DNA of 64,000 nt, taken from assembly GCF_020178975.1 (NCBI RefSeq), contig NZ_JAHXBU010000043.1, positions 1 through 64,000 on the forward strand, written 5' to 3'. Position 1 is the first letter of the stretch. Each line of letters begins with the position of its first letter. The notes beneath the pieces were generated by a model. The model ran no database searches and was not told the origin of the DNA. It worked only from the letters and a program-made list of their open reading frames with translations. This DNA comes from Cesiribacter sp. SM1. GTDB lineage: Bacteria; Bacteroidota; Bacteroidia; Cytophagales; Cyclobacteriaceae. This document shows positions 35,891-44,782 of the stretch, piece after piece. The position numbers and the translations under genes are program-made.

Positions 35891-36268
35891 ATGGAAGTTT
35901 TACTCTGTTTTGTGGTTGGCATTCTTTTTTCGGTGGGGCTGTACTTTATCCTTCACCGCCATTTTTTTAAGCTTATCCTGGGCCTTATGCTCTTTGGACT
36001 GGCTACCAACCTGTTCATTTTTGTAATTGGCCGCCTTACGCGCGGGGGCAGTCCTATTATTGCTGAAACCAGCGAAGTGGCCCTGGAACCCTTTGCCGAC
36101 CCTGTTCCCCAGGCCCTGCTGCTAACAGCCATTGTAATCGGGTTTGGCATACAGGCCTTTGCCATTGTGCTGATCAGGCGGGTGCACCAGTCGTTTGGCA
36201 CCACCGATCTGGACGACCTGGACACCACCGAAAAGATTGAAACGCCTGAAAAGCCAGAATTTGAATAA
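35891..36268 (+). CDS. mrpC: Mrp antiporter subunit C (MrpC/MnhC)
   Basis: The protein has 125 residues with three membrane helices, homologous to complex I NuoK. The DPVPQALLLTAIVIGFGIQAFAI segment is the signature of MnhC. The C-terminal 25 residues are acidic (LDDLDTTEKIETPEKPEFE) and lie outside the membrane core. It follows mrpB by 10 bp; its stop overlaps the proposed TTG start of mrpD. Confidence 0.93.
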   Translation: MEVLLCFVVGILFSVGLYFILHRHFFKLILGLMLFGLATNLFIFVIGRLTRGGSPIIAETSEVALEPFADPVPQALLLTAIVIGFGIQAFAIVLIRRVHQSFGTTDLDDLDTTEKIETPEKPEFE

Positions 36269-37787
36269 GCTGCTGCTCATATTACCCCTGCTCCTTCCCC
36301 TTTACGGGGCTATTCTGTGCCTGTTTTTCTGGTTCAGGCCGCGGGCACAAAAAATAGTAAGCCTGCTGGCACAGCTGGGGCTGGTTTCGGCCAGCCTGTA
36401 CCTGCTGCTGCATGTAAACAGCGCGGGCATTATCAAAACCCAGATCGGCAGCTGGCCGGCACCTTTTGGCATCACCCTGGTTGCCGATCTTTTCAGCTGC
36501 CTGATGGTGCTCTCCTCCTCGATCATTGGCCTTGCCCTGATTGTGTATTCCCTGCAGGGGCTCGATGGCGCCCGCCAAAGATTTGGGTACTATCCGCTGG
36601 TGCTCCTGCTGCAGCTGGGCATTGGTGGCGCCTGCCTCACCGGCGACCTGTTTAACCTCTTTGTGTGGTTTGAGCTGCTGCTGATCTGCTGTTTTGTTCT
36701 GATTTCTCTGGGAGGTACCAAGGCACAGCTGGAGGGAGCCATCAAGTATGTAACTATCAACATAATTGCCTCCAGCATTCTGCTGATGGGCATTGGCGTG
36801 GTGTATGGCACCTTAGGCTCCCTAAACATGGCCGAACTGGCCAGCCTGGTGCGCATGCCCGAAACAGATACCAGTTTGGTTAGCATGGCAGGCATGTTCT
36901 TTCTGCTGGCCTTTGGCATCAAATCAGCAGTATTTCCCCTGTTTTTCTGGCTGCCTGCCTCCTACCATACCCCACCTATAGCCATTTCGGCTTTTATTGG
37001 CGGGCTCATTACCAAGGTAGGGGTATATGCACTGGTACGCACCTTTACGCTCATATTTGCCATAAACCTTGAACTTAGCCTGCCCCTGATCATGCTTATT
37101 GCCGGTTTTACCATGGTGATTGGGGTGTTAGGAGCTGCTGCCCAGAAAGATTTCAGGAAAATTCTCTCCTTTCATATCGTGAGCCAGATTGGCTATATGG
37201 TGATGGGGCTTGCCATCTATACGCCCCTGGCACTGGCTGGCAGCATTTTCTTTATCATCCACAACATCCTGGTAAAAACAAACCTCTTCCTGATAAGTGG
37301 TGTGGTGGCACAGCGGCATGGCAGCTTCGGCCTCAAAAAGCTGGGGGGCGTTTACCTGCTGCAACCCGTGCTGGCCCTGCTCTTTGTGTTGTCGGCTTTC
37401 TCGCTGGCTGGTATCCCTCCATTTTCCGGCTTCTGGGGCAAATTTATGCTGGCAAAGGCAGGCTTTGATGCCCAGGATTATACCATTGTAGCCACCTCAC
37501 TGGCCGTAAGCCTTTTTACCATCTTCTCCATGACCAAGATCTGGAACGAGGTGTTCTGGAAGAAAAAGCCTGCTGAAGCCGGGGTAGAAAACACAACTCA
37601 TGAAATGGAGCCGGAAAGTGCAGCTGCCAGAACAACCCGCAGGCTGATGTATGTGCCTGTGATCTTCCTCACGCTGCTGATCCTGTACATTGGCCTCTAT
37701 GCTGAGCAGCTGATCAGCCTTTCCGGCAGAGCTGCCGAGCAGTTGCTGAACCACGAGCTGTACATTCATGTAGTACTAAGCAAGTAA
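36261..37787 (+). CDS. mrpD: Mrp antiporter subunit D (MrpD/MnhD)
   Basis: The protein has about 508 residues and is the second NuoM/N-like antiporter subunit. Helix motifs include LFNLFVWFELLLICCFVLISLGG, FFWLPASYHTPPIAISAFIGGLITKVGVYALVR and the FSLAGIPPFSGFWGKFMLAKAGF loop. A TTG start at 36261 is chosen because the protein then opens directly with the first helix (NKLLLILPLLLPLYGA). The ATG at 36195 would add 22 residues read from within mrpC and overlap it by 74 bases. The overlap with mrpC at the TTG start is eight bases. Confidence 0.92.
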   Translation: MNKLLLILPLLLPLYGAILCLFFWFRPRAQKIVSLLAQLGLVSASLYLLLHVNSAGIIKTQIGSWPAPFGITLVADLFSCLMVLSSSIIGLALIVYSLQGLDGARQRFGYYPLVLLLQLGIGGACLTGDLFNLFVWFELLLICCFVLISLGGTKAQLEGAIKYVTINIIASSILLMGIGVVYGTLGSLNMAELASLVRMPETDTSLVSMAGMFFLLAFGIKSAVFPLFFWLPASYHTPPIAISAFIGGLITKVGVYALVRTFTLIFAINLELSLPLIMLIAGFTMVIGVLGAAAQKDFRKILSFHIVSQIGYMVMGLAIYTPLALAGSIFFIIHNILVKTNLFLISGVVAQRHGSFGLKKLGGVYLLQPVLALLFVLSAFSLAGIPPFSGFWGKFMLAKAGFDAQDYTIVATSLAVSLFTIFSMTKIWNEVFWKKKPAEAGVENTTHEMEPESAAARTTRRLMYVPVIFLTLLILYIGLYAEQLISLSGRAAEQLLNHELYIHVVLSK

Positions 37788-37794
37788 GGATAGT

Positions 37795-38289
37795 ATGAAA
37801 ACCTTTAGCATCCATATTGTCATTGCCATTGCACTCTCCTACCTGTTTTTTGATTACAGCAGTCTGCTGCCCTACAATGCTGCCACCGCGCTGCTTGTTT
37901 TCCTGGTTTTTATACTCTTGCTCTGGCTAAGTGCTGTGTTCTATCACCCATCCTATTTCCGTAAGCTACCCAAGGCAATGGCCTTTCTCTTCTTTTTCCT
38001 GAAAGAGATGTTTGTTGCCAACATCAAGATTGCCTACGAAATCATAACGCCGCGCTACCGCATGCAGCCTACCGTAGTAGCCCTACCGCTTTCTGCCAGA
38101 ACCGATGTGGAAATTACTCTGCTGGCTGCCATGATTACCCTTACACCCGGAACCCTTAGCCTGGATGTAAGCGACGATAAAAAGATTCTTTGGGTGCATG
38201 TGCTTTACCTCGAGGAGGGCGGTGCAGAAGAAATTGTGCAAAAGCTGAAATGGGGATTTGAACGAAGATTATTAGAACTGACAACATGA
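37795..38289 (+). CDS. mrpE: Mrp antiporter subunit E (MrpE/MnhE)
   Basis: The protein has 164 residues with membrane helices in the first 75 and a cytoplasmic C-terminal domain. The family pattern is visible in [32 protein letters not shown] and in [25 protein letters not shown]. It belongs to the Mrp complex. The stop overlaps the mrpF start by four bases. Confidence 0.93.
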   Translation: MKTFSIHIVIAIALSYLFFDYSSLLPYNAATALLVFLVFILLLWLSAVFYHPSYFRKLPKAMAFLFFFLKEMFVANIKIAYEIITPRYRMQPTVVALPLSARTDVEITLLAAMITLTPGTLSLDVSDDKKILWVHVLYLEEGGAEEIVQKLKWGFERRLLELTT

Positions 38290-38564
38290 GTATTTTTCAC
38301 ATAAGCCTTTTGATAGCCTTAACTGGCCTTAGTGTTTGCCTGGTTATGGCCAGCATTCGTTTTGCCATTGGCCCCAGCCTGCCCGACCGCATTACGGCCT
38401 TCGATCTTTTTGTAGCCAACATGATTGGCATCATTGCCATCTACACAGAGTTAACCGGGAACGAAGACTTTATTGATGTTGCCATTATCCTCTCGCTCTT
38501 TGGCTTTCTGAGCTCCATCTCCTTTGCCTATTTTCTCATGAAAAGAACCCACAAAAATGACTAG
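38286..38564 (+). CDS. mrpF: Mrp antiporter subunit F (MrpF/MnhF)
   Basis: The protein has 92 residues and three membrane helices. GPSLPDRITAFDLFVANMIG is the MnhF signature, with the conserved Asp in D-x-x-x-A-x-D. FIDVAIILSLFGFLSSISFAYFL forms the last helix. It overlaps mrpG by eight bases. Confidence 0.93.
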   Translation: MSIFHISLLIALTGLSVCLVMASIRFAIGPSLPDRITAFDLFVANMIGIIAIYTELTGNEDFIDVAIILSLFGFLSSISFAYFLMKRTHKND

Positions 38565-38949
38565 CGAACCAGACTACTTATTGCTGCGCGAAATTGTGAG
38601 TTCCTGCTTTATACTGCTGGGCACCCTTTTCATGCTGATCGCTACCATTGGCCTGCTGCGTTTCCCGGATTTTTACATCCGCATGTCGGCCATTACCAAA
38701 GGAGCTACCCTGGGCGTTGGCCTCATACTCCTGGGTATGGCCATCTATTTTAACCAGGCTGATATGTTGCTAAAGGTGATCGTCATCATCACCTTTACCT
38801 TTATAACAGCACCCGTAGCAGCCCATGTGATTGCACGCACCGCCATGTACAACAACGTACCATTCTGGAAGGAAACCCGGCTGGAAGCATTCCGTGAGTA
38901 CCTAAAAAAGTACCTGGGCAAAAACAGCGAAGAGGAGGTAAAGGATTAA
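38557..38949 (+). CDS. mrpG: Mrp antiporter subunit G (MrpG/MnhG)
   Basis: The protein has 130 residues with three membrane helices and the PhaG/MnhG signature IGLLRFPDFYIRMSAITKGATLGVGLILLG, followed by ITAPVAAHVIARTAMYNNVPFW. It is the last gene of the Mrp operon. Its 3' end overlaps the convergent hrpB gene by four bases, so the two transcripts meet tail to tail with no terminator between them. Confidence 0.93.
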   Translation: MTSEPDYLLLREIVSSCFILLGTLFMLIATIGLLRFPDFYIRMSAITKGATLGVGLILLGMAIYFNQADMLLKVIVIITFTFITAPVAAHVIARTAMYNNVPFWKETRLEAFREYLKKYLGKNSEEEVKD

Positions 38950-41441
38950 TGCTTCCTCTTCACCCCTCTTACGGCTTCTGCAGTCCAGGGGTCTTCGGGC
39001 CAGTGGTGTTTGGGGTAGCGGCCGCGCAAATCTTTGCGTACGGCAGCATAGGTATTCTCCCAGAAGCTGTGCAGATCCTGTGTTACCTGAACCGGACGAT
39101 AGCCGGGTGAAAGCAGGTGAAGCAACACCCTGGTGCGCCCTTCATTGACCACAGGTGTTTCCAGCAGGCCAAACATCTCCTGCAAGCGAACAGCCAGGAT
39201 CGGCGGGCTCCCATCTGCCCTGTACTCCAGGCGTATGTTCGATCCGGTTGGCACCTCCAGGCTCAGGGGTGCCAGCTGGGCAAGCCGCTGCTGCAGCTCC
39301 CAGGAGAGCGACGACTGCAGGATCTGTAACAAATCCAGCCGTCTGAAATCGTCCTGGCGGCGTACCGCTGCCAGGTAGGGTGCCAGCCATTGTTCAGGCT
39401 CCTGCAGCAGGGCAGGCGTGCTTACATCCGGCCACGCCTCACCGGGGCGCCAGTGGCGCAGGCTCAATACCCTGGCCTGCCACTGCTTTACATCTTCTGT
39501 CCAGGAGAGCAGGTTTTCACCATCGGCTTTTACAGCCCCGCACAGCAGCCTCAGCCTTTCTTCTTCCGGTATGGCACCCAGGGGCTTGCTCTCCAGCAGC
39601 ACATCTCCTATCCGCAATTCCTTGTTGGCTACCAGCTCACCCCTGCCGGTGTCCCAAGCCACCACCTCCTGCTCTTTTGCCAGGGCACGTAAATCTTTCG
39701 GGTTCAGGGGCGCTGCCAGGAATATCTTTCCCTCTCCTTTTCCTGCATCCATGTGCGCAATGGCCAGCCACTCCTCATGCCCCAGCGGATCGGCCTCCGG
39801 AAGCCGTGCTGCACGTCCGTTGGCCAGCCTGTAGCGGTTGCCGCTATCGCGCCTGGCGATTCTTTCGGGATAGGCAGCTGCAATAAGTTTACCTACCTCC
39901 TGGTCGGCTACTGGCTCAGTGCCCGGGGCTATGCTAAAGAGCCTGCACCAGTTCGATACCAGCAGCTCTATGCGCATAAAGCCCCCGCGCTCTGCAGCGT
40001 GGCCCCGCCTGGAGCTGCGTGCCCGGCGCAGGGCCTCTACCCGCAGGCTAAGATCGGCCCCTGCCTCTTTTTGCAGTGGGTCGCGCTCCTCCAGCAGGGC
40101 GGCTACATCTGCCGCCAGTGCAGCCATATTTGCTTCTTTACCTTCCAGCAGCAGGTGGGCCAGCCGTGGGTGGGTGGGCAGCTTCAGCATTTCCCGGCCT
40201 TTATCGGTAATGCGGCCGTTCTCCAGGGCACCAAGCTGATGCAGCAGCTCCAACGCAGCCGCTACCGCACCTGCCGTTGGTGGTGTTACCCAGTTCAGGG
40301 AGCGTAGATCTGCAATACCCCAGCCTGCCAGTTCCAGCACCATTGGGGCCAGGTCTGCCTCCATGATTTCGGGCTGGCGCTGGGCTAGCAGGTGCTGGTG
40401 CATGCCTTCGCTCCAGAGCCTATAGGCAACACCGGGCCCCAGGCGGCCGGCACGTCCCGCCCGCTGATCGGCGGTGGCACGGGTTACAGCTTCTGTTTCC
40501 AGGCGGGTTAAGCCGCTACGTGGCTCAAACCTGGGCACACGCGAATAGCCTGAATCTACTACTACCCTGATGCCCTCTATCGTTAAGCTGGTTTCGGCTA
40601 TTGAGGTAGCCAGCACTACTTTTCTCTTTCCATGCGGATGGGGCAACAAGGCTGCCTGCTGCTCTGCCTGTGGCAGATCGCCATACAAGGGGTGCAGGCT
40701 TAGCTCCGGCTGCGCTTCCTGCAGGCGTTCCTCTACCCTGCGGATCTCACCCAGGCCTGGCAGAAACACCAGCACATCTCCCTCTTCTTCTGCAAGCGCT
40801 TTTCGTACTGCCTTGGTTACCTGTTGGGCTATTGCTTCTCCACCGGGCACCCCCCGCTGCTCCTGTGGCAGGTACTGCAGACTTATTGGGTACTGGCGGC
40901 CCTGGCTTTTGAGTACAGGCGCATTGCCCAGCATGCTGGAAAGTGCATTGCCATCCAGCGTAGCCGACATGATGAGCAGGCGCAGGTCATCGCGCAGCAC
41001 GGCCTGCACCTCCCGGCAAAGGGCCAGAGCAAGGTCGGCATGCAGGCTGCGTTCATGAAATTCATCGAAGATCACCAGTCCCACACCCTCCAGTGTATTA
41101 TCCTGCCCCAGCATGCGGGTGAGTATTCCCTCCGTGAGCACTTCCAGCCGGGTATCTTTACTTACTTTGTTTTCGAAGCGCACCCGGTAGCCAACCGTCT
41201 GCCCCACTTTTTCTCCCAGCAGCCAGGCCATGCGGTGTGCCACAGCCCTGGCTGCCAGCCGGCGTGGCTCCAGCATCAACACCTTTTTTCCCGCCAGCCA
41301 GCTTTCCTGCAGTAGCTGCAGTGGTAGTACCGTACTTTTGCCTGCCCCTGGAGGTGCCTCCAGAATAAGTGTTAACTGGTCCTGCAGTTTTTTTTTCAAG
41401 TCAGGAAGTACAGCTTGTATGGGAAGTTCACTTTCGATCAT
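38946..41441 (-). CDS. hrpB: ATP-dependent helicase HrpB
   Basis: The protein has 831 residues and is a DEAH-type RNA helicase-like ATPase. Motifs in order are Walker A APPGAGKST near residue 33, motif II DEFHERSLHADLAL, motif III SATLD, and motif VI QRAGRAGRLGPGVAYRLW, then the helicase-associated and HrpB C-terminal domains (AAYPERIARRDSGNRYRLANGR, about 540-565). The length matches HrpB of other bacteria (about 810-850). The cellular role of HrpB is not well defined. It is convergent with the Mrp operon. Confidence 0.95.
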   Translation of the reverse strand: MIESELPIQAVLPDLKKKLQDQLTLILEAPPGAGKSTVLPLQLLQESWLAGKKVLMLEPRRLAARAVAHRMAWLLGEKVGQTVGYRVRFENKVSKDTRLEVLTEGILTRMLGQDNTLEGVGLVIFDEFHERSLHADLALALCREVQAVLRDDLRLLIMSATLDGNALSSMLGNAPVLKSQGRQYPISLQYLPQEQRGVPGGEAIAQQVTKAVRKALAEEEGDVLVFLPGLGEIRRVEERLQEAQPELSLHPLYGDLPQAEQQAALLPHPHGKRKVVLATSIAETSLTIEGIRVVVDSGYSRVPRFEPRSGLTRLETEAVTRATADQRAGRAGRLGPGVAYRLWSEGMHQHLLAQRQPEIMEADLAPMVLELAGWGIADLRSLNWVTPPTAGAVAAALELLHQLGALENGRITDKGREMLKLPTHPRLAHLLLEGKEANMAALAADVAALLEERDPLQKEAGADLSLRVEALRRARSSRRGHAAERGGFMRIELLVSNWCRLFSIAPGTEPVADQEVGKLIAAAYPERIARRDSGNRYRLANGRAARLPEADPLGHEEWLAIAHMDAGKGEGKIFLAAPLNPKDLRALAKEQEVVAWDTGRGELVANKELRIGDVLLESKPLGAIPEEERLRLLCGAVKADGENLLSWTEDVKQWQARVLSLRHWRPGEAWPDVSTPALLQEPEQWLAPYLAAVRRQDDFRRLDLLQILQSSLSWELQQRLAQLAPLSLEVPTGSNIRLEYRADGSPPILAVRLQEMFGLLETPVVNEGRTRVLLHLLSPGYRPVQVTQDLHSFWENTYAAVRKDLRGRYPKHHWPEDPWTAEAVRGVKRKH

Positions 41442-41642
41442 GGCTAGACTGTTGTATGGCTAAACCGTTCAAAAAGGCAAAAAATTAGTGTAAAAATATT
41501 GGTTATTGCAGTGTATTCAACAAAGAAAAAAATCAATTTATGGACTTTAGCTTTCAATCTATAAGTTGCTTATAGTATTTTGGGCCTAATTACATGTTCA
41601 GGGATTAGCGAATCTTTCAGTTAGCAATGAAAGATCGGGTTA

Positions 41643-42479
41643 TTGCAGCATTCTTTTTTCAGGCTTTTTATGAGGCAGACTGCTTTAAAATACTCTTCAC
41701 TATATTTTATCTTAGGCATTGTTCTGCTTGTGTTAAGCAGCTATATGGCCAGGATTGTGGGCGAACACTCCACACCTTTTGCTGCCGAGGTGAGCAGGGG
41801 AGTCTTTCTGATCTCGGCTTCTTCCTTCCTGCTCTACCTGATTATTTTACAGTCTAATAAAAGCCTTATAGAAAACAAAAACCAGTACAAGCGTCTGTTT
41901 GAAGAAAACCCGAACCCCATGTGGGTGTATGAACTTGAAACACTTAAAGTACTGGCCGTAAACCAGGCTGCACTGCAGGTCTATGGTTATACCCAGGAAG
42001 AATTTCTTAATATGACACTTTTACAGCTGCGCCCCGGCAGCGAACACGAAAAGCTACTGAATAATGTCAGACAGGAGTCTCCCACCTACTCTAACAGCGG
42101 CACCTGGCTGCATATGCGCAAGAACGGAGAAGTTTTCTTTGTGAGTATTTTCAGCCACAGAACCCATTTCAATGGTAAAAGAGCCCGCCTGGTGCTTGCC
42201 CTCGATATTAACGATAAGCTGGTAGCAGAGAAACGTATCCTTGCGCAGAACGATAAACTGCGGGAAATTGCCCATATGCAGTCGCATAATGTGCGCAGGC
42301 CCGTTGCCAGCATCCTGGGTCTCATCAACTTATTCGATAAGCGTAATCCGGCTAATGAAATGAACGGTATTGTGATTGAAAAGCTGGATGTGGTATGCAA
42401 AGAATTAGATCAAACCATACATCAGATAGTAGAAAAAACTTACGAGCTGGAGGTAGAAAACCAACAATCACCCCAATAG
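41643..42479 (+). CDS. PAS domain protein with histidine-kinase H-box but no ATPase domain
   Basis: The protein has 278 residues with two membrane helices (about 18-38 and 50-70), a PAS domain (about 82-195, YKRLFEENPNPMWVYELETLKVLAVNQAALQVYGY) and a dimerisation helix carrying the H-box SHNVRRPVASILGLINLFD near residue 220. The frame ends about 40 residues after it, with no ATPase domain and none in the other frames downstream. Short PAS proteins of this form exist in Bacteroidota. It cannot autophosphorylate alone; it may accept phosphate from, or dimerise with, another kinase. No regulator gene is adjacent. Confidence 0.75.
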   Translation: MQHSFFRLFMRQTALKYSSLYFILGIVLLVLSSYMARIVGEHSTPFAAEVSRGVFLISASSFLLYLIILQSNKSLIENKNQYKRLFEENPNPMWVYELETLKVLAVNQAALQVYGYTQEEFLNMTLLQLRPGSEHEKLLNNVRQESPTYSNSGTWLHMRKNGEVFFVSIFSHRTHFNGKRARLVLALDINDKLVAEKRILAQNDKLREIAHMQSHNVRRPVASILGLINLFDKRNPANEMNGIVIEKLDVVCKELDQTIHQIVEKTYELEVENQQSPQ

Positions 42480-42637
42480 CTTAGCAATACCCGCCCTATG
42501 TGGCAGCATGTGGGAATCTGATAAAGAGAAATTAGCAGAACCCTTTGATAAACACCAGCTAAACCCTGCAAATAGCCCTGTTTTTTGCGCTATTGCCTTT
42601 TTTCTTACAAGTAGGGTTCGTGCCTTTCACTTTTATC

Positions 42638-42645
42638 TATCTTTG
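42638..42645 (+). promoter_or_regulatory. TAnnTTTG promoter element of terC
   Basis: TATCTTTG at 42638-42645 matches the Bacteroidota -7 element and lies 17 bp before the ATG at 42663, so the mRNA leader is short. The -33 side (GGGTTCG near 42613) is weak. No yybP-type manganese riboswitch fits in this spacer. Confidence 0.45.
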
Positions 42646-42662
42646 ACTTTTACCTCAAATAG

Positions 42663-43694
42663 ATGGAACTAGTTATTTGGGCAATCTTTATTGCTTTGAT
42701 TCTTGGCCTGCTGGCGCTTGATTTAGGAGTATTTCACAAGAACCCTCAAAAAATCAGCTACAAAGATGCATTCTACTGGACTATGGTCTGGGTTGGCCTG
42801 GCTGTGCTTTTTGGCGGCTTTGTGTACTACGCTTATGAAACCAACTGGCTTGGTGTTAACACAAGGGGACTTAGTGGTTCAGAAGCAACCATTAACTATT
42901 ATACCGGCTACCTGATTGAGAAATCGCTAAGCCTGGATAACATCTTTGTGATAGCCATGGTGTTTGCCTATTTTAAGATAGCGCCCCGCTACCAGCACGA
43001 GGTGTTGTTCTGGGGTATTATTGGAGCCATGGTTTTCAGGGCGGTGATGATACTGGTGGGTACTGCAGTGATTGAAGCATTCCACTGGACTACCTATCTC
43101 TTTGGAGCCCTGCTGATTTACTCTGCAGTGCGTATGCTGTCTGTAGATGAAGAAGAAACTGACTTCAGCAAAAACCCGATCCTTAAGCTGGTTACCAAAT
43201 TATACCCGGTTGACTGGCAATACGAAGGTTCAAAGTTTTTCATCAGCGTTAACGGCATTAAAACTGCTACCGTGCTTTTTGTGGCACTGGTGGTGGTAGA
43301 GTTTACCGATATTTTCTTTGCCATAGACTCTATTCCGGCAATCTTTGCTGTTACAACAGACCCCTTCCTGGTGTTTACCTCCAATGTGTTTGCCATTCTG
43401 GGTCTTCGTACGCTTTACTTCTTCCTGGCTAACTTCCTGGATCGTTTTGGCTATATAAAATACAGCCTGGTGTTTATCCTTGGGTTTGTAGGTGTTAAAA
43501 TGATGCTGGCTAACCACTATAAGTTCCCAACTTATGCATCGCTGTCCATTATTATTGGTATGCTGGTGGCAGGTGTGGTAGCCTCTATGGTTGCTAACAG
43601 ATCTAACAAGGCCGTTGCCGGGGCTGCTGGCGACGAAACAACTGCACAGGCAGTAGTAACAGCGCAAAATAAAGAGATAGAAGAAACAGTTTAA
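42663..43694 (+). CDS. TerC family membrane protein (Alx-like)
   Basis: The protein has 343 residues and about nine membrane helices. The family motifs are present: N-terminal LLALDLGVFHKNPQKISYKDA, the SLDNIFVIAMVFAYF helix, and VVEFTDIFFAIDSIPAIFAVTTDPFLVFTSNVFAILGLR, with the Asp and Glu residues thought to bind metal. Relatives include tellurite-resistance TerC and Alx, which exports manganese. Substrate choice cannot be read from sequence. It is a single transcription unit ended by a strong hairpin. Confidence 0.9.
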   Translation: MELVIWAIFIALILGLLALDLGVFHKNPQKISYKDAFYWTMVWVGLAVLFGGFVYYAYETNWLGVNTRGLSGSEATINYYTGYLIEKSLSLDNIFVIAMVFAYFKIAPRYQHEVLFWGIIGAMVFRAVMILVGTAVIEAFHWTTYLFGALLIYSAVRMLSVDEEETDFSKNPILKLVTKLYPVDWQYEGSKFFISVNGIKTATVLFVALVVVEFTDIFFAIDSIPAIFAVTTDPFLVFTSNVFAILGLRTLYFFLANFLDRFGYIKYSLVFILGFVGVKMMLANHYKFPTYASLSIIIGMLVAGVVASMVANRSNKAVAGAAGDETTAQAVVTAQNKEIEETV

Positions 43695-43719
43695 AAGCTG
43701 TTAAAGATCTTAAAGCTAA

Positions 43720-43768
43720 GGCATCTTCTCTATAGCGCATGAGTAATCACGCGCTGCAGAGAAGATGC
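43720..43768. terminator. Long two-part hairpin between terC and the DUF3820 gene
   Basis: GCATCTTCTCT (43720-43730) pairs with AGAGAAGATGC (43758-43768), and AGCGC/GCGCT continue the stem inside after a 2-nt internal loop. It separates two convergent genes and probably stops both. Confidence 0.7.
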
Positions 43769-43774
43769 GCTGGT

Positions 43775-44002
43775 TTAAAACCTTTTTAAGGGCTTTAGCA
43801 GATACTCCAGTCCATTGGACCTGATCTCATAGGCAAGGGCCAGCTGCTCGCCCAGCTTACCGGGCGGAAAACCCTTCTGCTTAAACCAGAGCAGGTAATC
43901 CTCGGGCAGATCTACAATTTTCCGGCCTTTGTATTTACCAAAAGGCATTTGAGCTTTTACCAGCTCCAGTAGAATGGTATGTTCAGAAGGTTGCATCTGC
44001 AA
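43775..44002 (-). CDS. DUF3820 family protein
   Basis: The protein has 75 residues. The DUF3820 pattern MPFGKYKGRKIVDLPEDYLLWF is complete at residues 19-40, followed by KQKGFPPGKLGEQLALAYEIRSNGLEYLL. The family is small and soluble, has been linked to quorum-regulated virulence factors in Pseudomonas, and may bind nucleic acid; its function here is unknown. A second Met two codons in is an alternative start. Confidence 0.85.
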   Translation of the reverse strand: MQMQPSEHTILLELVKAQMPFGKYKGRKIVDLPEDYLLWFKQKGFPPGKLGEQLALAYEIRSNGLEYLLKPLKRF

Positions 44003-44098
44003 ATATAGAAACAGGGATTTAAAGTGAGCCTCTTTTAGAAAAACTCATTTATTTGTAAAAATTTTTCCTGATCTGGAAACGATTAATGCTGAAGCTTA

Positions 44099-44106
44099 TA
44101 TATTTG
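44099..44106 (+). promoter_or_regulatory. TAnnTTTG promoter element for the 44133 gene
   Basis: TATATTTG at 44099-44106 matches the Bacteroidota -7 element, 26 bp before the ATG. No good TTG is at the -33 distance. Confidence 0.45.
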
Positions 44107-44132
44107 AGTGATTTGTTTCATTTCCATTCACC

Positions 44133-44573
44133 ATGAGAGACAAGAATATTTATTTAGAGAAAGGAATCGGTAAACTAGAATTTGGCCAGTCGGAAGATGA
44201 TGTAAAACAGATACTTGGCCAGCCTGACGAGATGGATACCATGGAGCATGAAGACGGGTCTACCAGTCTTCATTTAATGTACTATGACCTGGGCCTATAT
44301 CTGAGCTTTGATTCTGAAGATGACTTCTCCCTTAGCGACATTGAAGTTGACAGCGATGAGTTTGTGCTGGAAAATGCTGTAAGGGTAGGAAGCACCAAAG
44401 ATGAGCTGCTTATTTACCTGAAAAAAAAGGGCTATACCGATCCTTATGTGGAAGATGTTTCTACAGACGAAGATCCGGATATGGAGCTTATTGCAATTGA
44501 TGAGTTAGGCGTAAATTTCTGGTTACAGGAAGGCGAAATCAACAGCATACAGGTAAGCCCTGCTGATTGTTAA
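44133..44573 (+). CDS. Small acidic cytoplasmic protein of unknown function
   Basis: The protein has 146 residues and is strongly acidic. It holds two similar segments: GIGKLEFGQSEDDVKQILGQPDEMD near 11-35 and AVRVGSTKDELLIYLKKKGYTDP near 82-104. The I-G-x-L-x-F-G-x-S-x-x-D-V pattern recalls small BamE-like or immunity-type folds, but no family is certain. No signal peptide. It has its own promoter and a terminator at 44675-44705, so it is a single-gene unit. Confidence 0.65.
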   Translation: MRDKNIYLEKGIGKLEFGQSEDDVKQILGQPDEMDTMEHEDGSTSLHLMYYDLGLYLSFDSEDDFSLSDIEVDSDEFVLENAVRVGSTKDELLIYLKKKGYTDPYVEDVSTDEDPDMELIAIDELGVNFWLQEGEINSIQVSPADC

Positions 44574-44674
44574 GCCCTGCAACTACAGGACGCACTGTAT
44601 TAGAACGATCATGTGAAGCACGTGCGCTCAGCCATGCATAAGCCTGCCGGTGCCTAAAAATAAATATTGTGAAG

Positions 44675-44705
44675 AACAGCCCTGCCAGTTAGCAGGGCTG
44701 TTTCT
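44675..44705 (+). terminator. Rho-independent terminator
   Basis: AACAGCCCTGC (44675-44685) pairs with GCAGGGCTGTT (44692-44702), followed by TTC. It ends the 44133 gene and may also stop the convergent permease transcript. Confidence 0.7.
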
Positions 44706-44782
44706 GTTTGTATGCCCCCTAAACCAATGCCTGCAGCGCAACTATTGTAATGGAATAAGCAGAAGCAGGCTCAGCGCTGGCC

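Noticed and set aside
39380-40307. Long plus-strand frames inside hrpB
   Set aside because: They are antisense to a clear helicase gene, Pro/Ala/His-rich as expected from GC-rich antisense reading, and match nothing.
42480-42662. Possible manganese (yybP-ykoY) riboswitch before terC
   Set aside because: The promoter element lies only 17 bp before the ATG, leaving no room for the aptamer, and its conserved loops are not seen upstream.
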